Source: Paragonimus westermani (lineage: Eukaryota > Platyhelminthes > Trematoda > Plagiorchiida > Troglotrematidae). Taken from it: a DNA stretch of 64,000 nt. The position numbers were made by a program, and so were the translations under genes. The stretch is taken from assembly GCA_008508345.1 (NCBI GenBank), contig QNGE01000145.1:1-64000 (forward strand), written 5' to 3'. Below, piece by piece: positions 35,591 to 46,868 of the stretch (position 1 is its first letter; every line of letters begins with the position of its first letter). The notes below the pieces were generated by a model that worked only from the letters and a program-made list of their open reading frames with translations, was not told the origin of the DNA and made no database searches.

Positions 35591-38500
35591 TCAGCAGTGG
35601 GTTGAAATGGGGAAAAAGGATACAGTGTCCGAACTAATGCAATCGATGTTTGTCAAGGTGAACCTTGAAAACTGCCACAGAGTTAGCAGAAACAACATAG
35701 TGTGGTAAAACATCTCAATCCTTGCAAACACAGTGAGAAAAAGCCGTCTGCATTCTAGTCTGCTATGTTGGACCTCTAGTTTTAACAGATGGCCCCTCAG
35801 TGTCAGGCCATTTCCCCTGTCTAGCATCAGGCCGCACGGATGATTAGGGGAGTTCATTATCAAAAATGCCAATATCAAGTCACCTGTAAGCTGACGATAC
35901 TCTAAGGAGTACACGTTCAAAGATTCCAGCCTTTCCTCATACGGCCTAGTTTTCAGACCCCGGACCGCCTTAGTGGCTCGACGTTACAGTCTCCAGTAAC
36001 AACTTGTCCTTTTGGAGATATGGTGGTCAGATCACAGTTTCATTCTCCAAATGCGGTCGCACGAAACTGTTATAAAAAAGCTGAAAACAACTAGGGCTGA
36101 ACTACCCGAAGAGACCTTTCAATAGCATCAAGGTGTTACTAGTCTTTTTCGCATTTGTTTCAGCGTTAGCAGGGCTCGAGGTAGTGCGCGAAACAGTGAC
36201 TGCTAGATCCTTCGCGATATGATCTGCCTAATGGGAGTGCCCTCGAGGTGATAAATGGTGTTCGGAGAGCTGTGAATGTGCATAACTTTACACTTACCAG
36301 TAATAAACTCAAGACGGTTCACTCGAGACCAATTGAACAGTGTCCAGGTCCTTCTGTAAAATGAGGGTATCATCGGTAGCATTGACGGCACGCCAAATTC
36401 CGACACCGTCAGCAAATAGTAATAACGGAGATGTGAGTGAAAGGGGAAGATTGTTGATAAATGTCAAAAATAGTAGGGGGCCTAGAATTGAACTTTGGGG
36501 TACTACATTGAGGCTAGGCTTGCAGATAAGAAATGCACCGTTAACGCGCACCATGTACGGACGGTTTTGCAAGGTACCATTCAAACCACTGAAGAAGATC
36601 GCCTCGTACCCCGTGGTGGAAAAGCTTGCAGATCAAAACGGCGTTGTCCACGCGGTCGAATGCTTTGGCACAGTCGAGATATACACCTTTGTTCCATTGC
36701 CCTGATCAGCTGATTTGGTGCGCTGATCAGCGGCTATCAGTGGATTTGTGGTGTACGAAATACCCTTTCGACATCCGTGTTGTACATTCGAGAACTCACG
36801 AGAAGTGATGTGTTTACAAGGCGAGTCGTATACAAGCACCTAAAATTTTTGAGACGCTTGATACCAAAGCAGTTGGTCTGTAATCACTGAGACAATTACG
36901 TCTATCTCCCTTGAAAATGGGTATGATACTCGCGAGTTTCCAGCTGCTGGATACTGTTCCTTGGGAGACGGATTGTGTAAACAGTAAGCTAAGTTATTCA
37001 GCAAGCTGTTCGGTCGATTCTCGCAAGACCTTGGGAAGTATACCATGGAGGACGTACCCACAGTGTAAGTGCCATCAATTCCAGTGTCAAGACAAACTTG
37101 GAGAACTGATGATGACTGCACAAAAGCACTACTGTAAAACTGCGAGATCAGCGGCCTCTGTATCACAGCTGGTAAGACCTGATGGTTCTAAGAGTTGCGG
37201 AACTCCAGCTTTCGCTTTGCGGGTTGATGCTACAAATCGGAAGAGGCTATTTGGATCGGTTGTAAGGCGTTCCGTAGGAAGTTGTTGATAATGAAGGCAG
37301 TCACGCCGAATTATCGACCTGCACGGATTCCTCAAGACAGTCAGTTTCAGATCCTGATGTTCGATAGAACGTCCAAACATATCGTTTCTTCAGGATAAGT
37401 TTGTTTGCTAGAGCGTAGTTAGCTAAGAGGCTTTTTCCGTTTGATGCCTGACAGGGGTGTGGATTCACCAACGGCTGCGGAACGAATGGTAATAAACATC
37501 TCACAGAGATCGTCTACAAGGTGAAGGGAAGTGAAGTTGATCCAAGACTGCGTTTCAAGTAGCCCCGTAATTTCTCCACACCCATTTTCCGGAAATTTCT
37601 GTAATTATTAGCCGTTGAGCTGACTAGGTTGGTGCTGCAAATGAAGTCGAATAAGACGACCGCGTGATATCTGAGTCCGAGTGGTGCGGTGATTGCAAGG
37701 TTGTCGACCATCAGCTCTTTGTTAGTGAATAAGCAATCCAGCCGCGACGGATTATGGCCAGTACGCCACCGAGTGAAACCGGAGACGTGCTCTGTTCAGC
37801 CCAACGCTCCGATTGTATGGAAAAATCGTGCAGACAGAATTGTCAATGCCTGGTAAGTTGAAATCGCCCATTAAGAGAATATGGGAAAATCCTGGGGTAG
37901 ATAAGACTTCCAATCCAGATAATAAGAGCTCGTCTTTCAAATTATCTTAAGATGATGAACGACAAAGAGCCCCTACTAGCCAACTATCGGATCCATTTAG
38001 GCGAATCGAACACCAAACGGCTTCTTGAATCGTAGCAAGTACTGAATTGTTAGAGAGAAAGGCCTGAAGAGAACTGTGGACGTAAGGGGCTGATCCCCCT
38101 CTACATTCAGTTGTCCGCGCGGAAGATAACCATATCCTCTAGAGCGAGCTCACAATCAAGGGAGGAGGTGTTGAGTCACGACTGTGTTATGGCAACGATA
38201 GGGGTCTTTGCAGAAGAACAAAGTTCGCGGAGCTCTGGTAGTTTATTCACTATGCCGAGTGTATTGGTGTACATGCATTTTACGTAGTTAGTGATGAACG
38301 AATGAACTTTTTCCTGAGATTTTATATGGGGTAGTTCATTCACAACGAAACGTTGCTGGAGGTCGCCGACTCCACAGGAACCCGGTGTAATAAGTTTTTT
38401 GAAGTCATCAAGTCCTCAATAGACACCATCGGGCGACTGGTACTCATGCGGTGATTGGCTTTTAATAAATCCCGTTCCTCTTTGGAGCGATCGGAGTAAA

Positions 38501-39250
38501 ACGAAATCCTGCCATGGATAAGGCGACGTCGGTGGCGGAACCGCTCCAGTATGTGCAATGCCATCTCACGCTAAGTGACAGTAATTTTGAGAAGTGGTCT
38601 AGGTTCGCCCCTGTCCGACTTGGGCCGCCGGATGCGGTGAATACGTTGAGTTTGGTAAGTTCAAGTGCAGTTGACAGGATCCGCCACTGATTCCTGTCGT
38701 GTTTCAGCTCGTCGCCACTGTAATCGGGGACACCGCTAATGATAACATTACGATACCGGTCAGCGGTTCCCGTTTTCTTCCCAGAGGGCTTGTGCTGCTG
38801 GCCTTCAGTCCATGGCATATCGGGGCACACTCGGGCCTCGAAGTCGTCAGGCAGCTTGTGTGCAACTAGGAGAACGTCTTCAGTCAAATTAGCTGACGAA
38901 ACCGCGACCCTTGCTAACCGAGGTTTGTCACTATGTGGTGAATCCAGTTTCCTCGCTATCCTCGTGATAAAGTTTGAGACACATGGATTTATGTCCACTT
39001 TAGTGCAGAGACTCCTGCAGAGCTCTTGATCATGCTGGTCTCGGTGCTTTAAGCAACCGGCGACACACTCCAGAAGGTTCTGGACAATTACGGAATCCTC
39101 CCCAGCAGAGCAGCCCGGCTTTTTAGGGGTGTTGGTGCCCTTGGAGTATTTCGCCGAAATGTCGCCCTCATTAACGTAGCTCTCCCGAACAGCAAGATTG
39201 GCCTGCTTAGGTAGGACTGAGCGAATAACCTCTGAATTAGACAGCGCTTG
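35591..39250 (-). mobile_element. Decayed full-length CR1-like LINE (ORF1, endonuclease, RT)
   Basis: Read from right to left, nearly all parts are present. ORF1 at 38998-38462 (178 codons) has VIISGVPDYSGDELKHDRNQW-like sequence and ends DRSKEERDLLK near 38480. The endonuclease is seen near 38.2 kb (AITQSWL), at 37940-37752 (FSHILLMGDFNLPGIDNS) and near 37700 (APLGLRYHAVVLF). RT pieces include ILGPLLFLTFINNLPLSL and a degenerate LFADGVGIW in place of the catalytic YADD (36584-36309). The C-terminus at 35920-35591 has LNVYSLEYRQLTGDLILAF and LRGHLLKLEVQHSRLECRR. The second catalytic Asp of the RT is changed to Gly and there are many frameshifts. ORF1 differs from the PHD-bearing ORF1 of the intact element, so this is a separate subfamily. 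Confidence 0.75.
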
Positions 39251-39499
39251 CTTGTTCGCCCAGGCGGGTTGTCAGCATGAGCGTTTTCAGAGCAATCGAG
39301 GTAACTCTTTTTGATTTTGCTCCCAAAGTAACTGTCGCACAGGATACTGTGCCTGTAGTACTTGCGTTAAATACCTTACTGACTATAGCCAGTGGATTAA
39401 GGGGTGTTACATCCACTGTGTATGGTGGGGTGTTAGCTTCAAAACCAAGAGCACGCCTAGCGGTCCTTCAGCTGAGACAAACAAGATGGATGCAGTCCA

Positions 39500-40330
39500 G
39501 CTGTGTTACTGTCAACATTTTGTAAATCTCACTGGAAACTCCTAAGCACGAGGTGTGGAACCAAGTGCGCAGAGCAAGTACTGCATGGTGTGGTCCTTCG
39601 CGGGACGAACTTTACACAAGATCCGCAGTTAGACCTTTCCACTATCATTGGTGAGTTTAGATGTAAGCCTGGGGCGAGGTACGAGTGAATGAACCTATTC
39701 TGTAGTGGCTTGAAATAGAGGATCACACCAACTCGAAAACCACTCAGGCAGCGCAAAAGCGTTACTGGCATTTTTGCCTTCACCACAACCCTGGATGTAC
39801 TTAGAAAGTGTGAGATCAGCCTGCTGAGGTTTTTCTCAGTCAAGATTGTCTTGACAATTATACGTTCAGGGTGGTAGACAGTGTTTGTCTAACATCGGAT
39901 ACTTATAGCCCTGCACTTCCCTACGTTATATTCAAGTTTATTTGCATGCGACCTATCCTACAGACTGTTGGGTTCATTCGGTAAAATGGCAGAATCTCCA
40001 CTGGTAGGCGGAAAATGGAATCCATGGTTTGTTTGTCTGGTTTGGTTCCTGTCCAGGGTCTCGTGGCGCACCAAATATTAGTGTTATTTGCATACAGCAT
40101 TGCGAGTTAGCAGTTGTTTGTGAAGATAGAAAACAAAAGCGCACCAAAAACTGGAAGTTTGGGGAACACAGCTGTAGCTTGTTTGGTAACTGGAGACCGC
40201 AAAGTTCACGCGTACCATATTGCCTGTTCGTGATGTACGACTCGAGCTATCGGAAAATACCTTGCACTCCGCAGTGGTAAAGTTTGCCAAACAGATCAGT
40301 TTAATTGCTGCGTTTGGAAGCTTTAAAAAA
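39500..40330 (-). mobile_element. LINE RT fragment
   Basis: On the minus strand at 40290-40084, MVRVNFAVSSYQTSYSCVPQ followed by a W-C-A-F-V-F-Y-L-H pattern is a decayed form of the VRVNGALS...SGVPQGSVLGPLLFLLYIND block of CR1-like RTs. At about 39990-39900 a NRMQINLNITK-like stretch follows, and at 39843-39530 comes HFLSTSRVVVKAKMPVTLLR then a Y-F-K-P-L-Q-N-R-F pattern, matching the region after YADD where ALYRLK and IVRPHLEYCVQAW sit in the intact copy. It contains no usable active site. Confidence 0.5.
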
Positions 40331-41544
40331 GGTTAAGTTTACGTCTGCCCCGCTACCTTAATCCACTGGTTGTTTCAATTCGCCGGTGGTTAACACAAGA
40401 TTCATGGTGCACCACGGTCATATGCGGCAAGTGGTGATTACCACGTATCGATGCGTTTGCTCACGCTACCAGCTGTTTGAAACACCTTTGCTGGGGGTAG
40501 CGAACTGTAATTCCACCATACGTCGAACTAAATTGGAATGGTGGGCTTTGAAACCAAACTTTATTCTCAGTGATGTTTGTGCAGGTAACATCATTATCAT
40601 CATCATCATAGACAGCAATACATCAGTGGTTCACACTGATGCTTAACTGCCACACAACTATGAAGAAACAGCAAACTTTATATAGAAAGAGCGAAGGAAA
40701 AAGAAGGGGACGAGAAGGGACCTTACTGTTGAAAATGATCATGTCCATATTCAAACATTCAGCATCAAGGTGCCTACATCTTGCCAACAAACAACCCGGG
40801 GTAACATGGTTGCCTCTAGCGTAGTTTGGAGCCGGCGATAGCCACTAAGAGAAGGAGTGCGAGACCTGTTCACGTCCACTCGGTAGCACCCAAAAATGCA
40901 CCGGTCGTAGGGTGCATGCGACCTTACAGCTCCTTAAAAATTCACCGAATACGTAGCGGTAGGTCGATGGTAAGCACTAGAGCAGTAAGTTTTGTAAAAA
41001 GTGCAAGCATCTACTGGGTACAACCGCATGACGGGGCAAATTGACCTCAGGTTCATTTGGGGTTTCGGGTAGTGAGAATACCTGGACGCAAGCACACAAA
41101 ACGGCAAACAAAAGAGAATGGTCACAGTGAAGACCCTTAAAACATTGGCTACGACATAATGCTCATTGGGTATGAAAATTTCTAGACACCGACAAAAATG
41201 CCCCTATCTGTTGGTTATGCTTAAACCACAGAAATTCATTCTTTTCAATATTTTTTCACCCTGGAAAGTGCTATTTGTAACGTCCCCATTTTCATATTTG
41301 GTCACCATTCCCTCAGCATTAGTAACTTCCACCGTTTTCATATTTTTCACACGATGTTTGATGAAATTTTGAGACTTTGTTCCATGAATCGACCAGAACA
41401 AGTTCCATCCGCAATGAGATTTCATTATTGTGGTCTTCGTTAGCTGGCCTGCTGCTGTGTTGCCTCCACAGACTTGTAATGTAGCACCCTGGTCGGTAGG
41501 GTTGGAACCACCCACTGAGACTGAGATCTGCAATTGCATTTCGA
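40331..41544. other. No recognised gene; short ATC microsatellite
   Basis: Contains an ATC/TCA triplet run at about 40588-40611. A 136-codon minus-strand open frame (41614-41204) has no domain I can name and partly overlaps the plus-strand RTE relic. Confidence 0.35.
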
Positions 41545-41890
41545 CTCTCAAACGTAATAGGGTGGCTGGTCCAGATGACCTCGTGCCGGCACTTATGTAG
41601 ACGACGGAGACCATCCCGCCGTGCTGGGGTCAATCGACAATAGTTCCTATATTCAAGAAAAGTATCAGGGGCTTTTGAGAAAAAAGTAGGGGAATTGGTT
41701 TGGCCCCAGTCATTTCTAGGGTTCTGCTATCCACTATACTTAGTCGATTCACTACAGTTCGGCAGGTAAAAATTAAGGAGGGGTTTTACCCTGATCGGGA
41801 ATGTATATATAACATTTTTACTCTTCGTTAACTTCTGGAGAAGCATGTGTACTGCCAGCTAACGCTGAGACTGGACCTTGACGTGGTGTG
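41545..41890 (+). mobile_element. RTE-type LINE RT fragment, plus orientation
   Basis: The plus strand reads RVAGPDDLVPAL (the K-A-A-G-P-D-x-I-P-x-E-L block), then WGQSTIVPIFKKSIRG, GISLAPVISRVLLSTIL and, near 41780-41830, KEGFYPDRECIYNIFTLR, the Q-A-G-F-R-P-G-R-x-C-x-D-x-I-F-T-L-R block. These are successive motifs of the RTE-clade reverse transcriptase before the palm. The frame changes at least twice and the catalytic motifs are missing. It points toward the minus-strand RTE piece at 42.6-44.6 kb. Confidence 0.65.
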
Positions 41891-42590
41891 ACGGCTTGCT
41901 CATCTCGATGACCTTTCGGGCTAAGCTGAACAGTTACTCATACCAGACAGGCCAACAGGTAGAGGTCTGACAAACCACAGTCTCCTGGTCCTCCAGGTTG
42001 GGGGTTGGAAGATGGTTGGCATCTCTTCCCGAAAAACGTACCATTTCTGGTACACTGCCACTCGTCCGCTGCCTTGCGTTCACACTTAAATAATTTGAAA
42101 ATAATTACCGACCTTCAGCCCGTCGGCCTCACCAGCACCTAAATTCCAAGCCGGTCGAACATCCTAATACCCAAATCATCAACCTGAGCTATGTACAACA
42201 CTGATTTCAACAATCAGAAACCTGCATGGGCATACGACGCCAAAGACCACTCCTTACTGGAAGACCCTTGCATGCAGAGGAGCTTGCTAGTGTGAACAAC
42301 ATGAATGGCCGCATCAAAGCGTTCTTCCATCGATTGTCAATTATAGAAAGTCATCATAACAACCTCAAGTCCTTAAGATCAGAATGTACGAAATGTTACT
42401 CCGAATGACATCACACGATTTACGTCTTCTCGTTGTCGTATTCAAGTTTACCAAGAGAACGGATTTCTTTAACAACCCTAAATCTGACCGGAAGGTACTG
42501 TGGTTCGGGCCGCCGCTAACCCCGACAGTGATGTGGAATACCCTAGAAAAGAACACTATTGAAAGGGTTAAAACATTAGTAGTAGTAATA
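41891..42590. other. No recognised gene
   Basis: About 700 bases between the two opposed RTE pieces. A CTCCTGGTCCTCCAGGTTGG stretch at about 41980-42000 looks like leader sequence of an LTR-less element, but I cannot assign it firmly. Confidence 0.3.
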
Positions 42591-42599
42591 AGCGTAAAA

Positions 42600-44590
42600 A
42601 CTATGAATGGTGTGGATGAAGGTAAGTTGGCTGGGACACACCGCTTCTCGGATAGCGTTTCCAACCGCGACTTAAGTGATCACTAGGACCCCAACCAGGT
42701 AGACGATACCTAGCCACTTTACTCAGTGGATTAGTCAGGGTCTTCATACTTAGTGTCCACGTTGTTGTTTGGTCACCATGCTGTTTTACCCGACTGTTGG
42801 TTGTCTTAATATGTAATGCCCGGTACGGTAAACGATCAGATGGCATACGCAGTACGTGACCTAACCATCGTAGGCTATACATCATGAGTAGTTGACCAGT
42901 TAATCGCTATTGATCCCGAGCGTTCCGGGATAGGCGCAGGCGAACGGCTGTGTTGCTCTCTCGACCAGCCCACTTGATGTAGACTAATTGACAGAGACAA
43001 CGATGGTCGAACACAGCAAGTCTGCTTACATCTTCGCTGTGAATAGGCCACTTTTCTGGACCACAATCATTATACACTCTTCCTTTTAGTGACAACCGGA
43101 TGTCTTTTCGACCCCACAGATGACGCAGTTTAGTGAAGGTAACTCGTGCCTTTGTTATCCTCGCTGATACCCCTTGAGCAATATAACAGACTGACGAGGT
43201 AGTGCTCCCCAAGTAGACGAAAGCGTCTACAATCTCAAGTAGATCGCCTACAGCGAGGAAAGAAGTGGAAATGTCGCAATCTTGAAGCAACACTTTGAAA
43301 GTGCGAATCGCATTCTATACAAACCGGCAGGGTCACTCACCTTGTTCAGCATGATCTGCATGTCTTCGACGGAGGAGCTAAGTAACACAATGTCATCCGC
43401 CTACTCCAAATCGGTCAACCTAGCGGCAGGGGGAAACTTAACACCATCCTCACTGGATCCCTGGGGCGCACTTTCCAAAATGTCCATGACTTAATTGAAG
43501 AAGACGGGGGTAATCGGACATCCTTGATGAACACCACTAGAAGTGTTGAACGCCTGAGACAGTTGTCGGGAAACCCTCACCTTGCTTACAGAGTGAGCGT
43601 ACAGTGATATAAACAGATTCACGTATTTTCCTGGTGATCCCTTGCGAAGAACACAGTTCCGTGGAACGTTACGAGCAACTGAGTCGAAGGCAGTCTATAG
43701 GTCTGAGAACATCACGGTCGTCGTCGTTCTGTGAGTGCCGTTGCTCCAGGATTCGCAGTGTAAAAATATGATCAACATACCTTCGACCGGATCGGAATCC
43801 TGCCTGTTCTCCTTGTACCTGACTTCCCTGGTCTTAGTCAGCGGACGTAAAGTGAGGCCAGCGAGTAAATTGGATGCAACAGCCACCAGACTGATGCCTG
43901 TGTGGTTATCACGTAGACTTCGGGCTACCTTATTGTAAAAGGGAATTACCGTTGGTATGCACCAATCACGATGTTATCTCTTCGGTTTCCCAAGTTGTCC
44001 GGAGGGGTTTCGTCAGTTCTGACATCAATTTCTCCCCGCCATCCTCGAAAGGGGGAGGAGAGAGAAGGTTTGGTCCAGGAGCCTTGTTACGGTTCAGCAA
44101 CTTAGGCTCCAGGGCCAATTCTGCTTCTGACGGACGACCATCTTGAACGCACTAACTAACCGTTCGGGCCCTGTTGTGTACGTGATTTGTTTGAGACCAG
44201 CTTAAGTGTTCCTCAAAATGTTCAGTCCACCTGTCAAGCCGGCGCGATTGATTTTTGACAAATGAACCGTCTTTTTCGCATACGGTCTCACTTACACCGA
44301 TTTGACGGCCAGTGCAACCACGAATCGGGGAGAAAACCTTTATGCTAGTCTCAGATAAAAAGGCTCTTTCCGTATCTTTTGACTGCTTCACCAAGTGGTG
44401 CTCATGGTCTTTGTGCAAGGTTTTTGTCAGCTTGTGTGTAGGTCCTCGGTGGTCGTTATCATATTCAGAACTGGGTGTAGTCGTGCGGCTCTTGTTCATG
44501 AGGTTTATCGATGTGACGGAAATCCAGTTTTTTCGTAGCTGCATAGCTCCTTCGGAACATACCTCTTCACAGCCAGCCTTCATGGCTGCT
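42600..44590 (-). mobile_element. Decayed RTE-type LINE (linker, RT and C-terminal region)
   Basis: Read on the minus strand, 44583-44152 is the linker between endonuclease and RT, with LDRWTEHFEEHLSW as its marker. RT motifs follow: GFRSGRR..DHIFTLR-like sequence near 43.8 kb, MFSDL..AFDSVARNVP at about 43.7 kb, GVHQGCPITPVFF (about 43530) and ADDIVLLSSSVEDMQIMLN (about 43400), where the first residue of the YADD box is a stop. The C-terminal part at 43293-42601 has DAFVYLGSTTS, ITKARVTFTKLRHLW and RWLGHVLRMPSDRLPYRAL. All are hallmarks of RTE-clade proteins. Several frameshifts and stops show that it is dead. The endonuclease is missing to the right of 44.6 kb. Confidence 0.8.
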
Positions 44591-45436
44591 GCGATTCGTC
44601 TTCAATGTTCGTGATGGTCTCTCACTTGACCTGAACCGGGCAACTTGTTCACCACTGCTTCGTAGTAAGCGTTCTTTACAATGTCCTTGCTCGAATTTTA
44701 GTTGCATTTACGAGCATATGTCCTCTGGGCAAATGTCAGTCGGTTACGAGGATCAAACTGGACACACTTCCGACCGGAACACCGAAGAAACGCTGATTTA
44801 AACAAACATCAAACACAGGGGACTATCTGAAAGCCTGGTACTCGTCAACCGGGCCAGTTAACAAGCACAATAAGTTGGACAAAATTTGTTAACCTATGTG
44901 AACCAAAGACTTTAGGGGATGTAAACACCATCAGGTCCAAATGCCAGCAAACCCAAACAACAACCTGATCAGATCGTATCGTTGAGCAAAGTGGGACAAC
45001 AGATAACCAATTGAATCGTATTCCAAAAACAAGGAATTGGCATACCCAGTGGGCTGACAAGGGTTAATCAATCGTATTCGAGTCAGTAATTCAACAACAA
45101 CAACAATAACCGGAGAGGACCACTCGGACTTCAGACCAAAAACCCAAAAGCTGTAGGAATTAACCAATCGATCTTGAGATCACTGTTCAGAAACAACAGG
45201 AAATAGCTAGTGATAGTTTTGGTCAAAGTTCGAATGCAGCAAGAGGCAACCAGTCAGAGTTCAGGTTAAACGGTCAGCTTACTCATCTGTCAAAGTTCAC
45301 TAACATGCGCGTTCAAACATGCACTAACTGATGGTGCCAACTCGTTTGCTGATGGAAAGTTTGTAACCTAAGTGCCAAGCTCGGCGAACTTAACTCATGA
45401 ACCCGAGCCACGAACAACACCGTCGAACGGAATTGC
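44591..45436. other. No recognised gene
   Basis: About 850 bases between the RTE and Penelope-like relics. Only short Trp- and Leu-rich minus-strand frames; no motif recognised. Confidence 0.3.
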
Positions 45437-46868
45437 GTGTTCGTTCGAAAATGCTTATTGAAGTCACGAGAACGACAGAGTAGCGAACAAAACTTGTTTT
45501 CTGTGTTTGATCATCAGGCTAGTTACAACACAATAAATATGAATACAGCAACCAGGGTGAGTCAGAAAAACGGTCAATATAAGTTAAGGACGACGTGTTT
45601 GTTATCAGTTACGTGATCACTGTTCCACATCGTGGAGTTGATTGATTGCGGGCCAAGGGAGGCTAATTGTCCGCACGAACTTCTTCTGAGCGCAGAGGTC
45701 AGGGTTGTGCAATCGGAGGCTAATGGTTTCGGCAGCGGTCAACATTCGGAATCTCACCATTTTCAAGCGATTCCTTAGCACTCGATAGACAATCCGAAAA
45801 GCATCTTTCTTACTGACAATGATTGGAGTCGATCAAGTGAGCAACAATCGCGCTCGAAACCGTTTTAGTCACATCATTGTTCAACCACGCAGGATGGTGT
45901 TCACACACTGTCCGACAATCGCCTTGTAGTATGATCAATATATGATTCTCGAGACGAGCAAACAAATGAGTACACAATAACTGGTTGTAAAACATGGAAG
46001 TTTGTCTTTGAGTTGTGACATGATAACGGGTGTTGAACGGAAACTGATGCACGATTGAGCGGCAATGTAGTTTGTTTCAAGTGACTTTCTTAGCTTTCTG
46101 GAGATAATTTAGGCCATGGGATCTCCCTTGAAAGAAAGACTAATAAACGTAACTTTCTTATTCACAGAGGATGCCTTAAGTTTCAACTTTACCGCCTGCA
46201 TCGCCTTCTGAATTAAACGCACTAGCTATTCTGCATGAACACTTCTTGTAGAAAGTCTGGCTCAGCTTGCAAAGTGTCAGGGGTGCATATCTTTAACGCT
46301 CTACCCGTCAGACATTGTATAAGGTTTCGCTTTTGATTTAGCCGAACAAAACTGTCAGTGAATGTACCGGTCAATCCATGTTTGTTTTCTGTACACATTT
46401 CGTCGGACTGAACCATCTTCTCTTCTCACTATGCCAACGTCCAAAAAATTTGACCAATGTTGTCTGGCTCTTTGGTGAATTTATACTGCTATAGGCGGAG
46501 TTGAAAGCTGCCATAACTCTGTTCATGTTAGCATTCTCGTTGATTACGCGCAAAATATCATCAACATAGCGTTTGTAAAATGTAAATCGTTTTGATGGCT
46601 GCACTCAATTGGTTACTCATGAAAACGTCAGCTAACAGGGGATCTAGTGGGAAGCCCATTGTCACTCCATCTCTGTCGGTAGATCGCATTGTTGAACAAA
46701 AACTGAACGTTACTTGTACAAAGCACCAGCAGTTCTCTTAGTTCATCTTTTGGGATGCCCACGTGTTTGTTGTTACGCCCGATGTAATCGCATAAGTAGT
46801 CAGTTGTTTCTTGTGCTCAGAAGAAGTTTTTGTGGACAACCTCTCTTGGCCCACAATCAATCAATCCC
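45437..46868 (-). mobile_element. Penelope-like element copy B (RT, GIY-YIG endonuclease, pseudo-LTR), decayed
   Basis: On the minus strand, 46800-46610 encodes the RT part LLVLCTSNVQFLF..IYRQRDGVTMGFPLDPLLADVF, in short blocks typical of Penelope RTs. At 46604-46371 follows the catalytic FYKRYVDDILRVI. At 46416-46222 comes the thumb-like NQKRNLIQCLTGRALKIC. Next is KKVTFISLSFKGDP and, at 46052-45810, a GIY-YIG-type endonuclease remnant (YIDHTTRRLSDSV-like, then HHPAWLNNDVTKTVSSAIV). The stop near 45810 is followed by a 3' pseudo-LTR down to about 45437. Frameshifts separate the RT blocks and in-frame stops occur. From 46812 to 46868 a pseudo-LTR-like segment in inverted orientation abuts the truncated RT. 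PLE proteins prime reverse transcription at a DNA nick; this copy cannot make one. Confidence 0.85.
45481..45521 (-). ncRNA. Hammerhead-ribozyme-like motif in the copy B pseudo-LTR
   Basis: On the minus strand this 41-base segment reads TAGC, CTGATGA, a 9-base spacer, GAA, AACAA, GTT, TTGTT, C, GCTA. TAGC pairs with GCTA (helix I), AACAA pairs with TTGTT around a triloop (helix III), and CTGATGA plus GAA supply the catalytic core, with C at the expected cleavage position. Helix II is nearly absent (one T-A pair over nine bases), so activity is doubtful. Hammerhead motifs with a small helix III are known from PLE pseudo-LTRs, which fits this location. Confidence 0.5.
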
